Part shown: piece by piece, positions 9,801-19,202 of the stretch | Numbering within the stretch: position 1 is the first letter of the stretch | Layout of the letters: the number at the start of each line of letters is the position of its first letter | Assembly: GCF_018614195.1 (NCBI RefSeq) | Contig: NZ_JAGGOT010000061.1 | Span: forward strand, 1-64,000 | DNA: 64,000 nt | From: Streptomyces sp. ISL-43 | Lineage (GTDB): Bacteria > Actinomycetota > Actinomycetes > Streptomycetales > Streptomycetaceae | Reading direction: 5' to 3' | Notes under the pieces: generated by a model | The model's input: the letters and a program-made list of their open reading frames with translations, nothing else | Told to the model about the DNA's origin: nothing | Databases searched by the model: none | Made by a program: the position numbers and the translations under genes

Positions 9801-9817
9801 TGTCGAAGCGTTTCACA
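9801..9817. promoter_or_regulatory. LacI-family operator 4, imperfect copy next to the lacI-type start
   Basis: TCGAAGCG followed by TTTCAC, an intact left half-site and a degenerate right half-site, 17 bases before the regulator start codon. A repressor here would block its own initiation region. Confidence 0.65.
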
Positions 9818-9833
9818 AAGCTGGGAGAGCTGG

Positions 9834-10850
9834 ATGGTAACCCTCGCCGAGGTCGCCCGGCACGCCGGAGTATCGGCGAGCACGGTGAGCTATGTCCTCA
9901 GCGGCAAGCGGTCCATCTCCACGACCACGCGGCTACGGGTCGAGGAGAGCATCCACGAGCTGGGATATCACCCGAACGCCGGCGCGCGGGCCCTGGCGAG
10001 CAGCAGGTCGAACATCATCGCGCTGATGGTTCCGCTGCGCACCGACATGTACGTGCCGGTGATGATGGAGATCGCCATCGCGGTCGCCACGACGGCCCGG
10101 ACGCACGGGTACGACGTGCTGCTGCTGACCGGCGAGGAGGGTCCCGACGCCGTCCGCCGCGTCACCGGCAGTGGGCTCGCCGACGCGATGATCCTGATGG
10201 ATGTCGAACTCGACGACGAGCGTCTGCCGCTGCTACGCGGCACCGACCTGCCGTCCGTCCTGATCGGACTGCCCGCCGACACCTCGGGGCTGACCTGCGT
10301 CGACCTCGACTTCAAGGCCACCGGCACGTTGTGCGTCGAGCACCTGGCGACGCTCGGCCACCGCGACATCGCCGTCATCGGCGAGGCCCCCGCGGTCTAC
10401 GAACGGCACACCGGCTTCGCCGAGCGCACCCTCGACGGACTCCGTTTGCGGGCACGGGACTTGGGCATCAGGATGCTGCACCGGCCGTGCGGGGGCGGCT
10501 ACGACGCGATGGCCGTCACCCTCGCCCGCATCCTCGACGAGCGCCCGGGCACCTCCGGGTTCGTCGTGCAGAACGAGCAGGCGGTCGAGCCGCTGCTCGC
10601 CCTGCTGCGCCGGCAGGGCCGCGCCGTGCCCGAGGACGTGTCGGTGGTCGCGGTCTGCCCGGACCAGGTGGCCGTACAGGCCTCGGTGCGGCTCACGTCG
10701 GTCTCCATCCCCGCGCAGGAGATGGGCCGGCACGCCGTGGAGCGTCTGGTCGCCAAGCTCGACGACCGCGGCACCGATGAAGTCATCCTCATCGCACCGG
10801 AGTTGACGGTGCGGGAGAGTACAGGGCCGGCGCCCTCCGCCGCTTCCTGA
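9834..10850 (+). CDS. LacI-family transcriptional repressor, likely master regulator of the locus
   Basis: A 338-residue LacI/GalR repressor. The N-terminal helix-turn-helix reads VTLAEVARHAGVSASTVSYVLSGK with the hinge-helix NAGARALASSRS. The rest is a periplasmic-binding-protein fold that should bind an oligosaccharide or sugar inducer. It belongs to the same general group as CebR, BglR and BxlR repressors, but no ortholog can be named. Two palindromes lie directly upstream and six more copies occur at three other loci here (GH42, binding-protein/GH3, GH3/xylH relic), so it is the natural candidate for their binding protein. A bidirectional hairpin follows the gene. Confidence 0.92.
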   Translation: MVTLAEVARHAGVSASTVSYVLSGKRSISTTTRLRVEESIHELGYHPNAGARALASSRSNIIALMVPLRTDMYVPVMMEIAIAVATTARTHGYDVLLLTGEEGPDAVRRVTGSGLADAMILMDVELDDERLPLLRGTDLPSVLIGLPADTSGLTCVDLDFKATGTLCVEHLATLGHRDIAVIGEAPAVYERHTGFAERTLDGLRLRARDLGIRMLHRPCGGGYDAMAVTLARILDERPGTSGFVVQNEQAVEPLLALLRRQGRAVPEDVSVVAVCPDQVAVQASVRLTSVSIPAQEMGRHAVERLVAKLDDRGTDEVILIAPELTVRESTGPAPSAAS

Positions 10851-10895
10851 CCCGACGGCTTCGTCCGGCGGTGGACGACTCCCACAGCGCACTGC

Positions 10896-10946
10896 GGGCC
10901 GAGGCCGGCCGCGCTCCCGAGAAGGGACGCGGACCGGCCTCGGCCC
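10896..10946. terminator. Bidirectional terminator between the LacI gene and GH12
   Basis: A 13-bp perfect stem (10896-10908 / 10934-10946) in the 108-base gap between two converging genes. The 25-base interior contains a second small inverted repeat. Confidence 0.7.
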
Positions 10947-10958
10947 TGATGTGCCGGG

Positions 10959-11675
10959 TCAGCCGCCGTTGATGGTCAGGTTGTTGGTGTTGAAGTTGAG
11001 GCCACCGGACGAGGAGGTGATCTCATAGCCGAACTGGACGTCGCCGATGGTCTCGTTGCCGGGCATCCAGCCCTTGGTGTACGCGATCCAGTTGAGGATC
11101 GGCTTCACGTCCACGGTGCCGGAGTTGGAGTCGGACGTCCGCAGGAACGAGAACACCTGGTTCGACCCGTTGGTGCCCTTGTAGACGTTCCAGTTGTGGC
11201 CGCCGAGTGCGACGTTGGCCTGCCAGGTACCGATCGGGCCGACGGCTCCGTTGTGGTTGACCCAGAGCATGATCTCGTACTGGTGGTCGGTGTCCCAGAT
11301 GTCGTACGACGTGTTGTACGCGCCGGACGACGGGACGCTGACGTTGTAGGTGCTGGTGAGCCAGCCGAGGGAGTCGATCGTCTTGTTGATCGTCTTCGTC
11401 GAGTTGGGGTAGGACTTGATGCCGCCGGTGTTGGGGTGGTTGGCCCAGACACCCCAGCCGGTACCGGAGTTGGCCCAGAAGCACTGGCTGCCCGCACCAG
11501 AGCCCCAGATGTTGTTGTAGAGCTTGTAGCCGTTCAGGATCGTGTTGCCCCATTGGTCGCAGGAGTTCCAGACTGCTGCCGAAGCGGGGGCGGCGGCCAG
11601 GCCGATGGTGGCACCGAGCGCCAGCGCCGGCGCCAGCACCGCCATCGTGATCTTGCCTATCGTGCGGTCAACCAT
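10959..11675 (-). CDS. Secreted GH12 endoglucanase/xyloglucanase
   Basis: Extracellular GH12 beta-jelly-roll endoglucanase of 238 residues; family members cut cellulose, beta-glucan or xyloglucan. The start at MVDRTIGK is preferred over an ATG 78 bases upstream because a classic signal peptide (APALALGATIGLAAAPASA) starts there. Catalytic glutamates lie in YEIMLWVN (nucleophile) and FGYEITSS (acid/base). No carbohydrate-binding module follows the domain. The start overlaps the GH95 stop by 8 bases, making it the last gene of the minus-strand operon beginning with the binding protein at 20.9 kb. Confidence 0.93.
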   Translation of the reverse strand: MVDRTIGKITMAVLAPALALGATIGLAAAPASAAVWNSCDQWGNTILNGYKLYNNIWGSGAGSQCFWANSGTGWGVWANHPNTGGIKSYPNSTKTINKTIDSLGWLTSTYNVSVPSSGAYNTSYDIWDTDHQYEIMLWVNHNGAVGPIGTWQANVALGGHNWNVYKGTNGSNQVFSFLRTSDSNSGTVDVKPILNWIAYTKGWMPGNETIGDVQFGYEITSSSGGLNFNTNNLTINGG

Positions 11676-13965
11676 GGTGTCCCTTCCACGGGTGGGGGGA
11701 AATGTGGGGGGAATACCACGTCCCGGTACTGAGGACGTGGTCCTCTCCGGCAACGAGATCGATCGACTCCGCGTCGCCGGAAGAAGTTCTGACTTCGATA
11801 CGGACCGTGCGGGCCGGCTTCAGAACCGCCGTCGCCCGGCCGGGCGCCCAGGTCAGTTCGACCTCGGCGCCGAACCGCGTGCGTACGCCCGTGAGCCGGC
11901 CCGCCGGGAGGGACGGCGGCAGCGCGGGCAGGAGGACCAGTCGGTGGGGTGTCGACTGGAGGAGCGCCTCGATCAGCACGGCGGGCAGGGTGTGCGCGGC
12001 GTCGGCGTTGTAGACGTCGCGGTTCGGGTAATGCGCGCTCATCAGGGAGGCGTGGAAGAAGTCGCCGTCCAGGACCTGGCCGAGGGCGTGGGCGAGGCGT
12101 CCGGCGTCCCGGAGCCGGGCCGCGATGAGCGCGTGGTGGAGATGGCCGTGCGCGGAGTCGTTCTCGGCGCCGCGCAGTTCGAGGGCGCGGTGGGCGGCGG
12201 CCGCCAGGCCGGGGGTGTCGTACGGGGTGATCTCCTCGAGCGGCCAGACTCCGTAGAGGTGGCTGAGGTGGCGGTGGTCGTAGGAGTCCGCCAGGCCCGG
12301 CCAGGCCCATTCGGCCAAGGCACCGTCCTCGTTGATCCGGTGCGGCGGGAGCCGGTCGGCGAGGGCGCGCCAGCGGTCGGCGTCCGGGGCGTCCGGGTGG
12401 TAGTCGGCCGCGGTGCGCAGGGCGTGCCGGGCCGCCGAGAGGTCCATGGCGGCGTTGACCGTCACCCAGCTCGCGTCCGCGGGGCGGTTCTCGGGTGAGT
12501 AGGAGGGGACGACGACGAGCCGGCCGTCGTCATCGGTGCGAGTGAGGAAGTCCTCGTAGAACAGGGCGACTTCGGCCAGGGCGGCGGCGGTGCGCGGGTC
12601 GCGGACGCCGTGGGTCTCGTCGTGGTCGACGAGGGGCCCCAGCAGCCAGTCGGCGCCCGCGGTCCACAGGTGCAGCGGGTACTCGCGGCTGAAGTGGTAC
12701 GAGTGGCCGGACTCGCCGTCGGTGTGGGCGGGGGCGACCACGCCCCTGGCGCCGAAGACCGCGCGGGCGTTGTCGCGCCAGTCGGGCAACTGGCTTTGGA
12801 TCAGCGCGGCGTGGGCCTCGGTGACCTCGGGCAGATGCGCGGCCGCGGCGGAGGCGGTCTGGAGGTTGAGGTTGGCGTCGTTGGTGAACGCCCCCGACCA
12901 GGCCGTGTTCCAGTCGCCGGTCCACAGGCCGGTCAGGCGGGGCGGGAAGAGGCCGCTGGAGGACAGCAGGTGGTAGCGGCCGGCCGCGAACAGCCGCTCC
13001 AGCAGAGCGGGATCACGCGGGCGCTTCAGCAGCTCCGAGCCCGGCAGGGCCCGTTCGGCCGGGTCGGCGGCGAGGTCGAGGGTGACGCGTTCGTAGGCGG
13101 GGCGGTGGAGGGCGGCGTGGCGGTCGAGGAGCGCGTCGTAGTCCAGGGGCAGGTCGCGCAGGGCGCGGCCCTCCGCGGTCACGTCCAGTTCGCCGGTGTG
13201 CCGCCGGACGCGCGTGAGGAGCAGCACGGACGGGGCGCCCTCGACGTGCACGCGGGGCGCGGCGAGGGCCGTCCTGCCACCGGTGGCCACGACGAGCGTG
13301 ACTCCGGTGAAGGCGCGGTCGCCCTCCGGGTAGCGGGCGCGCAGGCTCAGCAGGGCGCCCTCGGGGGTGACGATGGCGCCGTGGCCGACGGCCAGCGCGG
13401 CGGGGGCTCCGGGGAGCCGGTGGTCGAGGGAGATGTCGAGGGTGACCCCGGGCGGCGCCGTCACGTGCTGGACGATCACGTCGTCGGCGCGGGAGACGAA
13501 GACCCGGCTGGTCCATCCGGCGCCGGCCGCCCGTACGACACCCGTCGTGAAGTCGATGTCACGGCGGTAGTCGCCACCGCCGCCACCGTCACCCCCGTCA
13601 TGCCCGTCACCCCCGTCGCCGCCTTCGGCGGCGGGCCGGACCAGGCTGACCTGGAAGGCCGGGTGGAAGGGCTGCACCCACTGGTGCGGACGGCCGTCGG
13701 TGAAACCCTCCGCGGCGGTGCGGTCGCCTGCCAGGAGGCGGTCCTGGAGCCCGGGGAGTTCGGCGGCCAGCCGGGGCGGCCGTCGGTGCGGGCCGTTCCC
13801 GCTCGGCCGTACCAGGGTGTGGTGCGTGACGACGACCCGCTCCGCGTTCGGATCACCGAACACCAGGGCTCCGTGATGGCCGTTGCCGCTCAGGAAGCCG
13901 TCCTCCCAGCGGGTGGCCGGGTGCGGCTCCCACGTGCCGTGGACGGGCCCGTTGACCGCGGTCAT
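11668..13965 (-). CDS. GH95 alpha-L-fucosidase (or alpha-L-galactosidase)
   Basis: Cytoplasmic GH95 enzyme of 765 residues, the usual length for the catalytic core. It hydrolyses alpha-1,2-linked L-fucose as found on fucosyl-galactose in xyloglucan; some members prefer L-galactose. The N-terminal domain opens with WEDGFLSGNGHHGALVFG. A helical barrel follows with the conserved Asn-x-Asn (NLNLQT, about residue 365), and a C-terminal sandwich ends the protein. The start overlaps the GH42 stop as ATGA, so the two enzymes that would remove fucose then galactose are translationally coupled. Released fucose could feed the catabolic operon at 26-34.5 kb. Confidence 0.9.
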   Translation of the reverse strand: MTAVNGPVHGTWEPHPATRWEDGFLSGNGHHGALVFGDPNAERVVVTHHTLVRPSGNGPHRRPPRLAAELPGLQDRLLAGDRTAAEGFTDGRPHQWVQPFHPAFQVSLVRPAAEGGDGGDGHDGGDGGGGGDYRRDIDFTTGVVRAAGAGWTSRVFVSRADDVIVQHVTAPPGVTLDISLDHRLPGAPAALAVGHGAIVTPEGALLSLRARYPEGDRAFTGVTLVVATGGRTALAAPRVHVEGAPSVLLLTRVRRHTGELDVTAEGRALRDLPLDYDALLDRHAALHRPAYERVTLDLAADPAERALPGSELLKRPRDPALLERLFAAGRYHLLSSSGLFPPRLTGLWTGDWNTAWSGAFTNDANLNLQTASAAAAHLPEVTEAHAALIQSQLPDWRDNARAVFGARGVVAPAHTDGESGHSYHFSREYPLHLWTAGADWLLGPLVDHDETHGVRDPRTAAALAEVALFYEDFLTRTDDDGRLVVVPSYSPENRPADASWVTVNAAMDLSAARHALRTAADYHPDAPDADRWRALADRLPPHRINEDGALAEWAWPGLADSYDHRHLSHLYGVWPLEEITPYDTPGLAAAAHRALELRGAENDSAHGHLHHALIAARLRDAGRLAHALGQVLDGDFFHASLMSAHYPNRDVYNADAAHTLPAVLIEALLQSTPHRLVLLPALPPSLPAGRLTGVRTRFGAEVELTWAPGRATAVLKPARTVRIEVRTSSGDAESIDLVAGEDHVLSTGTWYSPHISPHPWKGHHG

Positions 13966-15929
13966 GGCCGGAGCACCGCCACGCCGTAGCGGCCGAGGGT
14001 CACCCGGTCGGTGACGTCCGTCCCGGTCAGGAGGTCGTGGTGGGTGCCGGGCACCTCGACGGTCACCGGCTCGATGCCGTGGTTGAGCACGAACAGCGCC
14101 CCGCCCCGCTGGACGGCCTCGACCTGCTCGGGAAGGCCGTCGAGCACCGGCCGGACGCCCGCGCCGTCGGCGATCCGGGCCAGCAGGTCGCGCAGCGCCT
14201 CCGGCTCCGGGAGCGTGGAGACGTACCAGGCCCGGCCCTTGCGCAGGACGGCGGGCAGTCCGTCGAGTTCACCGCCCTTGTACGGCACGGTCTCCTCGGC
14301 GGTGCCGTCGCCCTCCAGCTCCTCGGACCACAGGGACGCCCTGAAGCCCTCGCAGGTGACGGTCTCCCCCGCGTCCAGCGGCCACCACTCGTGCAGGGTG
14401 CGGATCCCGAACAGCTCCCGCAGCCGGGGATCCATGCCGCCGGCGCGGACCCGGTCGTCCTCGTCGGCGACGCCGGTCTGGAAGCCGCAGACGAGGGTGC
14501 CGCCCCGGCGGACGTGGCCGAGGAGGTTGTCGACGGCCGTGTCCGTGAGCGCGTACAGCTGCGGCACGACGACCACGGAGTAGGGCGTCAGGTCGTGCTC
14601 GGGATGGGCGAAGTCGGTGGTGAGGTGCGCCTGCCACAGGGCTCGGTGCCAGGCGCGCAGGACGTCCGGGTACTCCACCTGCCGGGACAGGCGGCCGTCC
14701 TGGGCTCCGGCCCACCAGGCGTGCCAGTCGTGCAGGACCGCGATGTCCGCGGTGATGTTGCGGCCGGTCACCTCGGAGGCGATCCGCTCCAGCTCCGCGC
14801 CGAGATGTTTGACCTCCTGGTAGGTCCGGCCCTCCTCTCCGGCATGGCTGACCATGCCGGAGTGGAACTTCTCCGCGCCCTGCCGGGACTGGCGCCACTG
14901 GAAGTAGCAGACGGCGTCGGCGCCCCGGGCCACGGCCTGCAGGGACCAGAGCCGGCCCAGACCCCGCGGCTTGGGGTGGTTCACGCCCCGCCAGTTGACG
15001 GGCCCGGCGGCCTGCTCCATGAGCATCCACGGCCCGCGCGCCTGGGAGCGGGTCATGTCCTGGACGAGGGCGCCGCTCTGGGCGCCCAGCGGGTCGCGCG
15101 GATCCGGGTAGATGTCGACGGAGACGACGTCCTCCTCCGCCGCCCAGCGCCAGGCGTCCTGGCCGATCCACAGCGGCATGAAGTTGCTGGTGACCGGCAC
15201 GTGCGGGGTGTGGCGGCGGACGATGTCCCGCTCGGCGGCGTAGCACTCCAGGAGCGCGTCGGAGGTGAAGCGCCGGAAGTCCAGCACCTGGGTGGGGTTG
15301 CGCATGTAGTGGGGCAGGCGGGGCGGCAGGATGCCGTCCCAGGTGTCGTAGCCCTGGCTCCAGAAGGCGGAGCCCCAGGCCTCGTTGAGGGCTTCGAGGG
15401 TGCCGTACTTCCCGCGCAGCCAGCGGCGGAATCCGGCCGCGGCCTGGTCGCCGTAGTCGAAGGTGCAGTACTCGTTGTTGATGTGCCACATCGTCAGGGC
15501 CGGGTGGCCGCCGTAGCGGGCGGCGAGGTCCTCGGTGATGGCGGCGGCGTAGCGCCGGTAGGTGGCGCTGGAGTGCGAGAAGTGCTGGCGGCCGCCCCAC
15601 CACTCGGTGCGGCCGTCCTCGGTGACGGGCAGGGTGTCCGGGTGCAGCCGGCCCATCCAGGGCGGGGGCGAGGAGGTCGGGGTGGCGAGGACGACACCGC
15701 TGCCGTTCTCGTGCATCAGGTCCATCAGCGTGTCGAGGCGGCCGAACTCCCGGGCACCGGGCTCCGGTTCCAGCATCGACCAGGAGAAGACGCCGAGGGT
15801 GACCGAGTTGACCCCGGCCGCCTTCATCAGCCGGACGTCCTCGTGCCAGGTCTCCTCGGGCCACTGCTCCGGGTTGTAGTCGCCGCCGAAGAGCAGACGG
15901 CCTCGTGTCACGTCACTCAGACCGGGCAT
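13962..15929 (-). CDS. GH42 beta-galactosidase, second copy
   Basis: A 655-residue GH42 beta-galactosidase, a divergent paralogue of the one at 2.6 kb. The start MPGLSDVTRG is set by family alignment and by a TGATG overlap with the gene upstream. Signatures include FGGDYNPEQWPEE, the acid/base Glu in WHINNEYC (about 155), the nucleophile in MLMEQAAGPVNW (about 318) and FQWRQSRQG. No signal peptide is present. It is coupled to GH95 downstream, consistent with stepwise removal of Fuc and Gal from xyloglucan oligosaccharides imported by the ABC system of the same operon. Confidence 0.94.
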   Translation of the reverse strand: MPGLSDVTRGRLLFGGDYNPEQWPEETWHEDVRLMKAAGVNSVTLGVFSWSMLEPEPGAREFGRLDTLMDLMHENGSGVVLATPTSSPPPWMGRLHPDTLPVTEDGRTEWWGGRQHFSHSSATYRRYAAAITEDLAARYGGHPALTMWHINNEYCTFDYGDQAAAGFRRWLRGKYGTLEALNEAWGSAFWSQGYDTWDGILPPRLPHYMRNPTQVLDFRRFTSDALLECYAAERDIVRRHTPHVPVTSNFMPLWIGQDAWRWAAEEDVVSVDIYPDPRDPLGAQSGALVQDMTRSQARGPWMLMEQAAGPVNWRGVNHPKPRGLGRLWSLQAVARGADAVCYFQWRQSRQGAEKFHSGMVSHAGEEGRTYQEVKHLGAELERIASEVTGRNITADIAVLHDWHAWWAGAQDGRLSRQVEYPDVLRAWHRALWQAHLTTDFAHPEHDLTPYSVVVVPQLYALTDTAVDNLLGHVRRGGTLVCGFQTGVADEDDRVRAGGMDPRLRELFGIRTLHEWWPLDAGETVTCEGFRASLWSEELEGDGTAEETVPYKGGELDGLPAVLRKGRAWYVSTLPEPEALRDLLARIADGAGVRPVLDGLPEQVEAVQRGGALFVLNHGIEPVTVEVPGTHHDLLTGTDVTDRVTLGRYGVAVLRP

Positions 15930-17155
15930 CAGACCGGCTCCCCGTACTGCACGCCGCGCCCGTTGGTGGCGAGGTAGACCCGGCCGTGGACGCGCGGATC
16001 GCCGGTGATCGCCGCGCCGGTCCAGCCCCACCGGTGCTGGTCGTCGTTGATCCGCGTCCAGGTCCTGGCCTCGTCGTCGGAACGGTAGACGGCGTTGAAG
16101 TCCTCGATCCCGCCGGCCATGTAGATCGCCGGGTACGAGGCACCCTTGGCGGCCTTGCCGAAGCCCAGGGTGTGCGAGGCCCGGCAGCCGGCGACCTCGG
16201 TGAAGCCGGCGCCGCCGTCGGTCGAGCGGTAGAGCCCGTTCGCCTTGGCGCTGAGCCACAGGTCGCCGGAGCGTCCCGGGGCCGCGGCCAGCTGGAACCC
16301 GGCGTCACCCGAGCTCAGGCCGGTGGCCCGGGCGCTGAAGGTCAGGCCGCTGTCGGTGCTGGCGTGGAGCGTGCCGGTGCTCGTGTCGAAGGCGTAGAAG
16401 CACGTCGGGTCCACGGGATCCGCGACCAGGACCGCGCCCTTCGGGAGGGAGGCGACCTCGGCCCAGGTGGCGCCGTGGTCCGCCGAGCGGTGCGCCGGGT
16501 ACACGGTGCCGTCCCCGTGCGCGAGGGACCACAGCAGCACACTGCCGTCGGCGTTGGTGACGATCGGCCCGGGCGCGTCCCTGGCGACGGCCGGCTGCGA
16601 CGCGAAGGGCGCCCAGGTCCTTCCGCCGTCGTTCGACCAGGCACCGTTGCCCTGGTCGCCCGAGCCCGTGCGCACGACGTACGAGGGCTTGGCCGTGGCC
16701 TGGGCGAGTCCGATGGAGGACCCGAACACGGGGTTCGTGGCCAAGCCGCGCGACGGCGAGGCGGTCAGCCGCTCGTGGTAGAGCACGCCGATGTCCCGCG
16801 AACCGCTGATCAGGTGGGCCTCTCCCGTCGGAGGCGACACGATCGCCACCACGGACGCCTCCTCCAGTCCGCGGACCTGCGGGGCCCAGCGCTTGAGGTC
16901 GCGCGTGCCGTACAGGGTCGCGCCGGTGCCGTAGACGATGTGCTCCGAGTCGAACGGGTCGAGGCCGACGGCCTGGATCCACCAGCCGAACTTGGGCTCC
17001 TCCTTGCCCCACTTGAGGTAGGGGGTCTCGGAGACGTCGAGGACGGCCCCGTCCTTCAGGGACTTCCAGGTGCGGCCGCCGTCGGTGGAACGGAAGAGGG
17101 TGTCGATCTCGGCCCAGCGGTTGTTGGTGGACACGACGAGCGGAAACGTGCTCAT
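15929..17155 (-). pseudogene. GH74 xyloglucanase, C-terminal half only
   Basis: A 408-residue protein corresponding to the second seven-bladed propeller of GH74 endo-xyloglucanases, with BNR-type repeats (FRSTDGGRTW, WSNDGGRTW, YRSTDGGAGF). Intact GH74 enzymes need two propellers (over 700 residues) with the active site between them and one catalytic Asp from each. Here translation starts MSTFPLVVSTNNRWAEIDT at about the domain boundary, with no signal peptide, so one catalytic residue is missing. A plausible RBS (gaggt) precedes the ATG and the frame is clean for its whole length, so it may still be expressed. It is probably inactive as a xyloglucanase. TGATG coupling to GH42 is retained. 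Confidence 0.8.
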
Positions 17156-17220
17156 GACATACCTCGGTCTTGACGAAAGGGGGAGGCCGAGCGGGATCAG
17201 AGGCGCGGGACCACAGGGCT

Positions 17221-18147
17221 TCAGCCCTTGACGGCTCCGGTGAGCATGCCCTTCTTGAAGTGCCGCTGGACGAAGGGGGAGGCAATCGCGACGGGGATCA
17301 GCGCGAGGACCATGACGGCCATCTGCAGTCCCAGCGAGGAGAGTTGTCCGGTGCGGACCGCCTGCTGAAGGCCGGTCGGCGCCTCGGTGTTCTTCTGGAC
17401 CAGCTGGATGAGCACCTTCTGCAGCGGCATCATCTCCTGGTCGGTGAGGTAGATGGAGGCGTTGAACCAGGCACTCCAGTAGCCGACCGCGTAGAACAGC
17501 GAGATGACGGCCAGCACCGCGCGCGACAGCGGCATGATGATGGACAGCAGGATGCGCAGGTCACTGGCGCCGTCGATGCGGGCCGACTCGGTGAGTTCGG
17601 GTGAGATCCCCATGAAGAAGGCCCGTAGGACGAGGATGTTGAAGACACTGACCGCGCTCGGCAGGATCAGCGAGAGGTAGGTGTCGGTGAGGCCCAGCGA
17701 CTGCACCAGAAGGTACGTCGGAATGAGCCCGGCCCCGAAGAACATGGTCGCCATGATGGTCATCAGGAAGAACCGGTGGCCCAGACTCCCGGGCCGCGAC
17801 AGGCCGTAGGCCGCCAGCACCGACACCGCCATCGAGAACAGCGTGCCGACGAGCGTGACACCGACCGAGACGGTGATCGCCCGGCTGACCTGGCCACCGC
17901 TGAGCAGTTCGGTGTAGTTGACGAAGGTGATGCCCCGGGGGATGACGACGAGGCCGCCGACCTGGTCGATCACGGGTTTGGGAGAGAGGCTGGTGACGAT
18001 CACGATCCACAGCGGACCGAGCACCCCCAGGCAGGCGAGCAGGAGGAACCCGCCCTTGACGGTGAGTCCCGCCTTGCTCGGCGGCTCCTCCCACACGGGG
18101 CGGGCGGGAGCCTTGAGGCTGCGGATGAGCTGCGTATTGAGACTCAC
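17221..18147 (-). CDS. Carbohydrate ABC transporter permease (MalG/LplC-like)
   Basis: Second membrane subunit (308 residues) of a CUT1-type oligosaccharide importer. Six hydrophobic spans are visible, and the EAA-type loop reads ELTESARIDGASDLRILLSIIMPLS. The GTG start is set by a 4-base GTGA overlap with the upstream permease. No ATPase gene lies in the operon, so it likely shares a genome-wide MsiK-type ATPase, as streptomycete CUT1 systems do. The protein ends KKGMLTGAVKG, typical of LplC/YtcP-like permeases. A 65-base gap separates it from the GH74 relic. Confidence 0.93.
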   Translation of the reverse strand: MSLNTQLIRSLKAPARPVWEEPPSKAGLTVKGGFLLLACLGVLGPLWIVIVTSLSPKPVIDQVGGLVVIPRGITFVNYTELLSGGQVSRAITVSVGVTLVGTLFSMAVSVLAAYGLSRPGSLGHRFFLMTIMATMFFGAGLIPTYLLVQSLGLTDTYLSLILPSAVSVFNILVLRAFFMGISPELTESARIDGASDLRILLSIIMPLSRAVLAVISLFYAVGYWSAWFNASIYLTDQEMMPLQKVLIQLVQKNTEAPTGLQQAVRTGQLSSLGLQMAVMVLALIPVAIASPFVQRHFKKGMLTGAVKG

Positions 18148-19202
18148 TTCTTGTACACCCCCCGCTCGCCCAGCAGGTGAGCGAACTTGTTCGCGCCCAG
18201 GACGAGACAGACGCCGATGAGGCCCTTGGCCAGGCCGACGGCGGCCGCGTAACTGAAGTCGCCGTTCTGGATGCCCATGTTCCACACGTAGGTGTCGAGG
18301 ACCTCACTGGCTCCGAGTCCGACCGCGTCCCGCTGGAGCAGGAACTGTTCGAATCCGACGCTCAGCGCGTCACCCACCCTCAGGACCAGCAGCAGCGCGA
18401 TCACCGGGCGCAGCGCGGGCAGCGTCACGTGCCACATGCGCCGCCAGCGCCCCGCGCCGTCCATGGCTGCCGCCTCGTACAGATCGGTGCTGACGGCGGC
18501 CAGCGCGGCGAGGAATACGATGATCCCCCAGCCGGCGTCCTTCCACACGGCCTGCGCGGTGACCAGGTACTTGAACAGGTCCGCGTTGGTCATCAGGTCG
18601 AAGCCGCTCCACCCGTGGTCCTGGAGGGTCTGGGCGATGATGCCCGCGCCGCCGAAGACCTGCTGGAAGACGGTGACCACGAGGACCCACGAGAAGAAGT
18701 GCGGCAGGTACATGATCGCCTGCGCCACGGCCCGCACCCGGGGCCGGACCACGCTGTTGATGAGCAGCGCGAGGGCGATGGGGATCGGGAAGAAGAGCAC
18801 GAGTTGGAGCGCGAACAGGACGAGGGTGTTCTTCGTGGCGCTCCAGAACAGCGGGTCGTCGACCATCCGGGAGAACTGCTCCACGCCTGCCCAGGGGCTG
18901 TGGAAGATCGCCGTGATGCCGTTGCTGGAGACGTACGGATCGTAGTCCTGGAAGGCGACGACGTTGCCGAGCAGCGGGACGTAGTTGAAGAGCAGGAGCA
19001 GGGCGATGACGGGCAAGGTCATCAGGATGAGCGTGCGGTCGCGGCGCAGCCGGATCCGCCAGGGAACCTTGCCGGCCCCGCCCGTCCCGCGCGGCGCCCG
19101 CGCCCGCCCCTTCGCCGCCGCGGTGTCGACCGCGGGCGCCGGCTCCTCGGCGGCCGCGGGGGGACGCGTCCTGTCGGGCCGGCTCCCTGCCGTGATGGAC
19201 AT
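18144..19202 (-). CDS. Carbohydrate ABC transporter permease (LplB/MalF-like)
   Basis: First membrane subunit (352 residues) of the CUT1 importer. A cytoplasmic N-terminal extension of about 60 Pro/Ala/Arg-rich residues precedes the first span (LILMTLPVIALLLLF). The EAA loop reads LYEAAAMDGAGRWRRMWHVTLPAL. It belongs to the LplB/YteP group that pairs with large lipoprotein binding proteins. Its start overlaps the binding-protein stop as TGATG and its stop overlaps the next permease as GTGA, so the three transport genes are tightly coupled. Substrate is inferred from context as xyloglucan-derived oligosaccharides. Confidence 0.93.
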   Translation of the reverse strand: MSITAGSRPDRTRPPAAAEEPAPAVDTAAAKGRARAPRGTGGAGKVPWRIRLRRDRTLILMTLPVIALLLLFNYVPLLGNVVAFQDYDPYVSSNGITAIFHSPWAGVEQFSRMVDDPLFWSATKNTLVLFALQLVLFFPIPIALALLINSVVRPRVRAVAQAIMYLPHFFSWVLVVTVFQQVFGGAGIIAQTLQDHGWSGFDLMTNADLFKYLVTAQAVWKDAGWGIIVFLAALAAVSTDLYEAAAMDGAGRWRRMWHVTLPALRPVIALLLVLRVGDALSVGFEQFLLQRDAVGLGASEVLDTYVWNMGIQNGDFSYAAAVGLAKGLIGVCLVLGANKFAHLLGERGVYKK

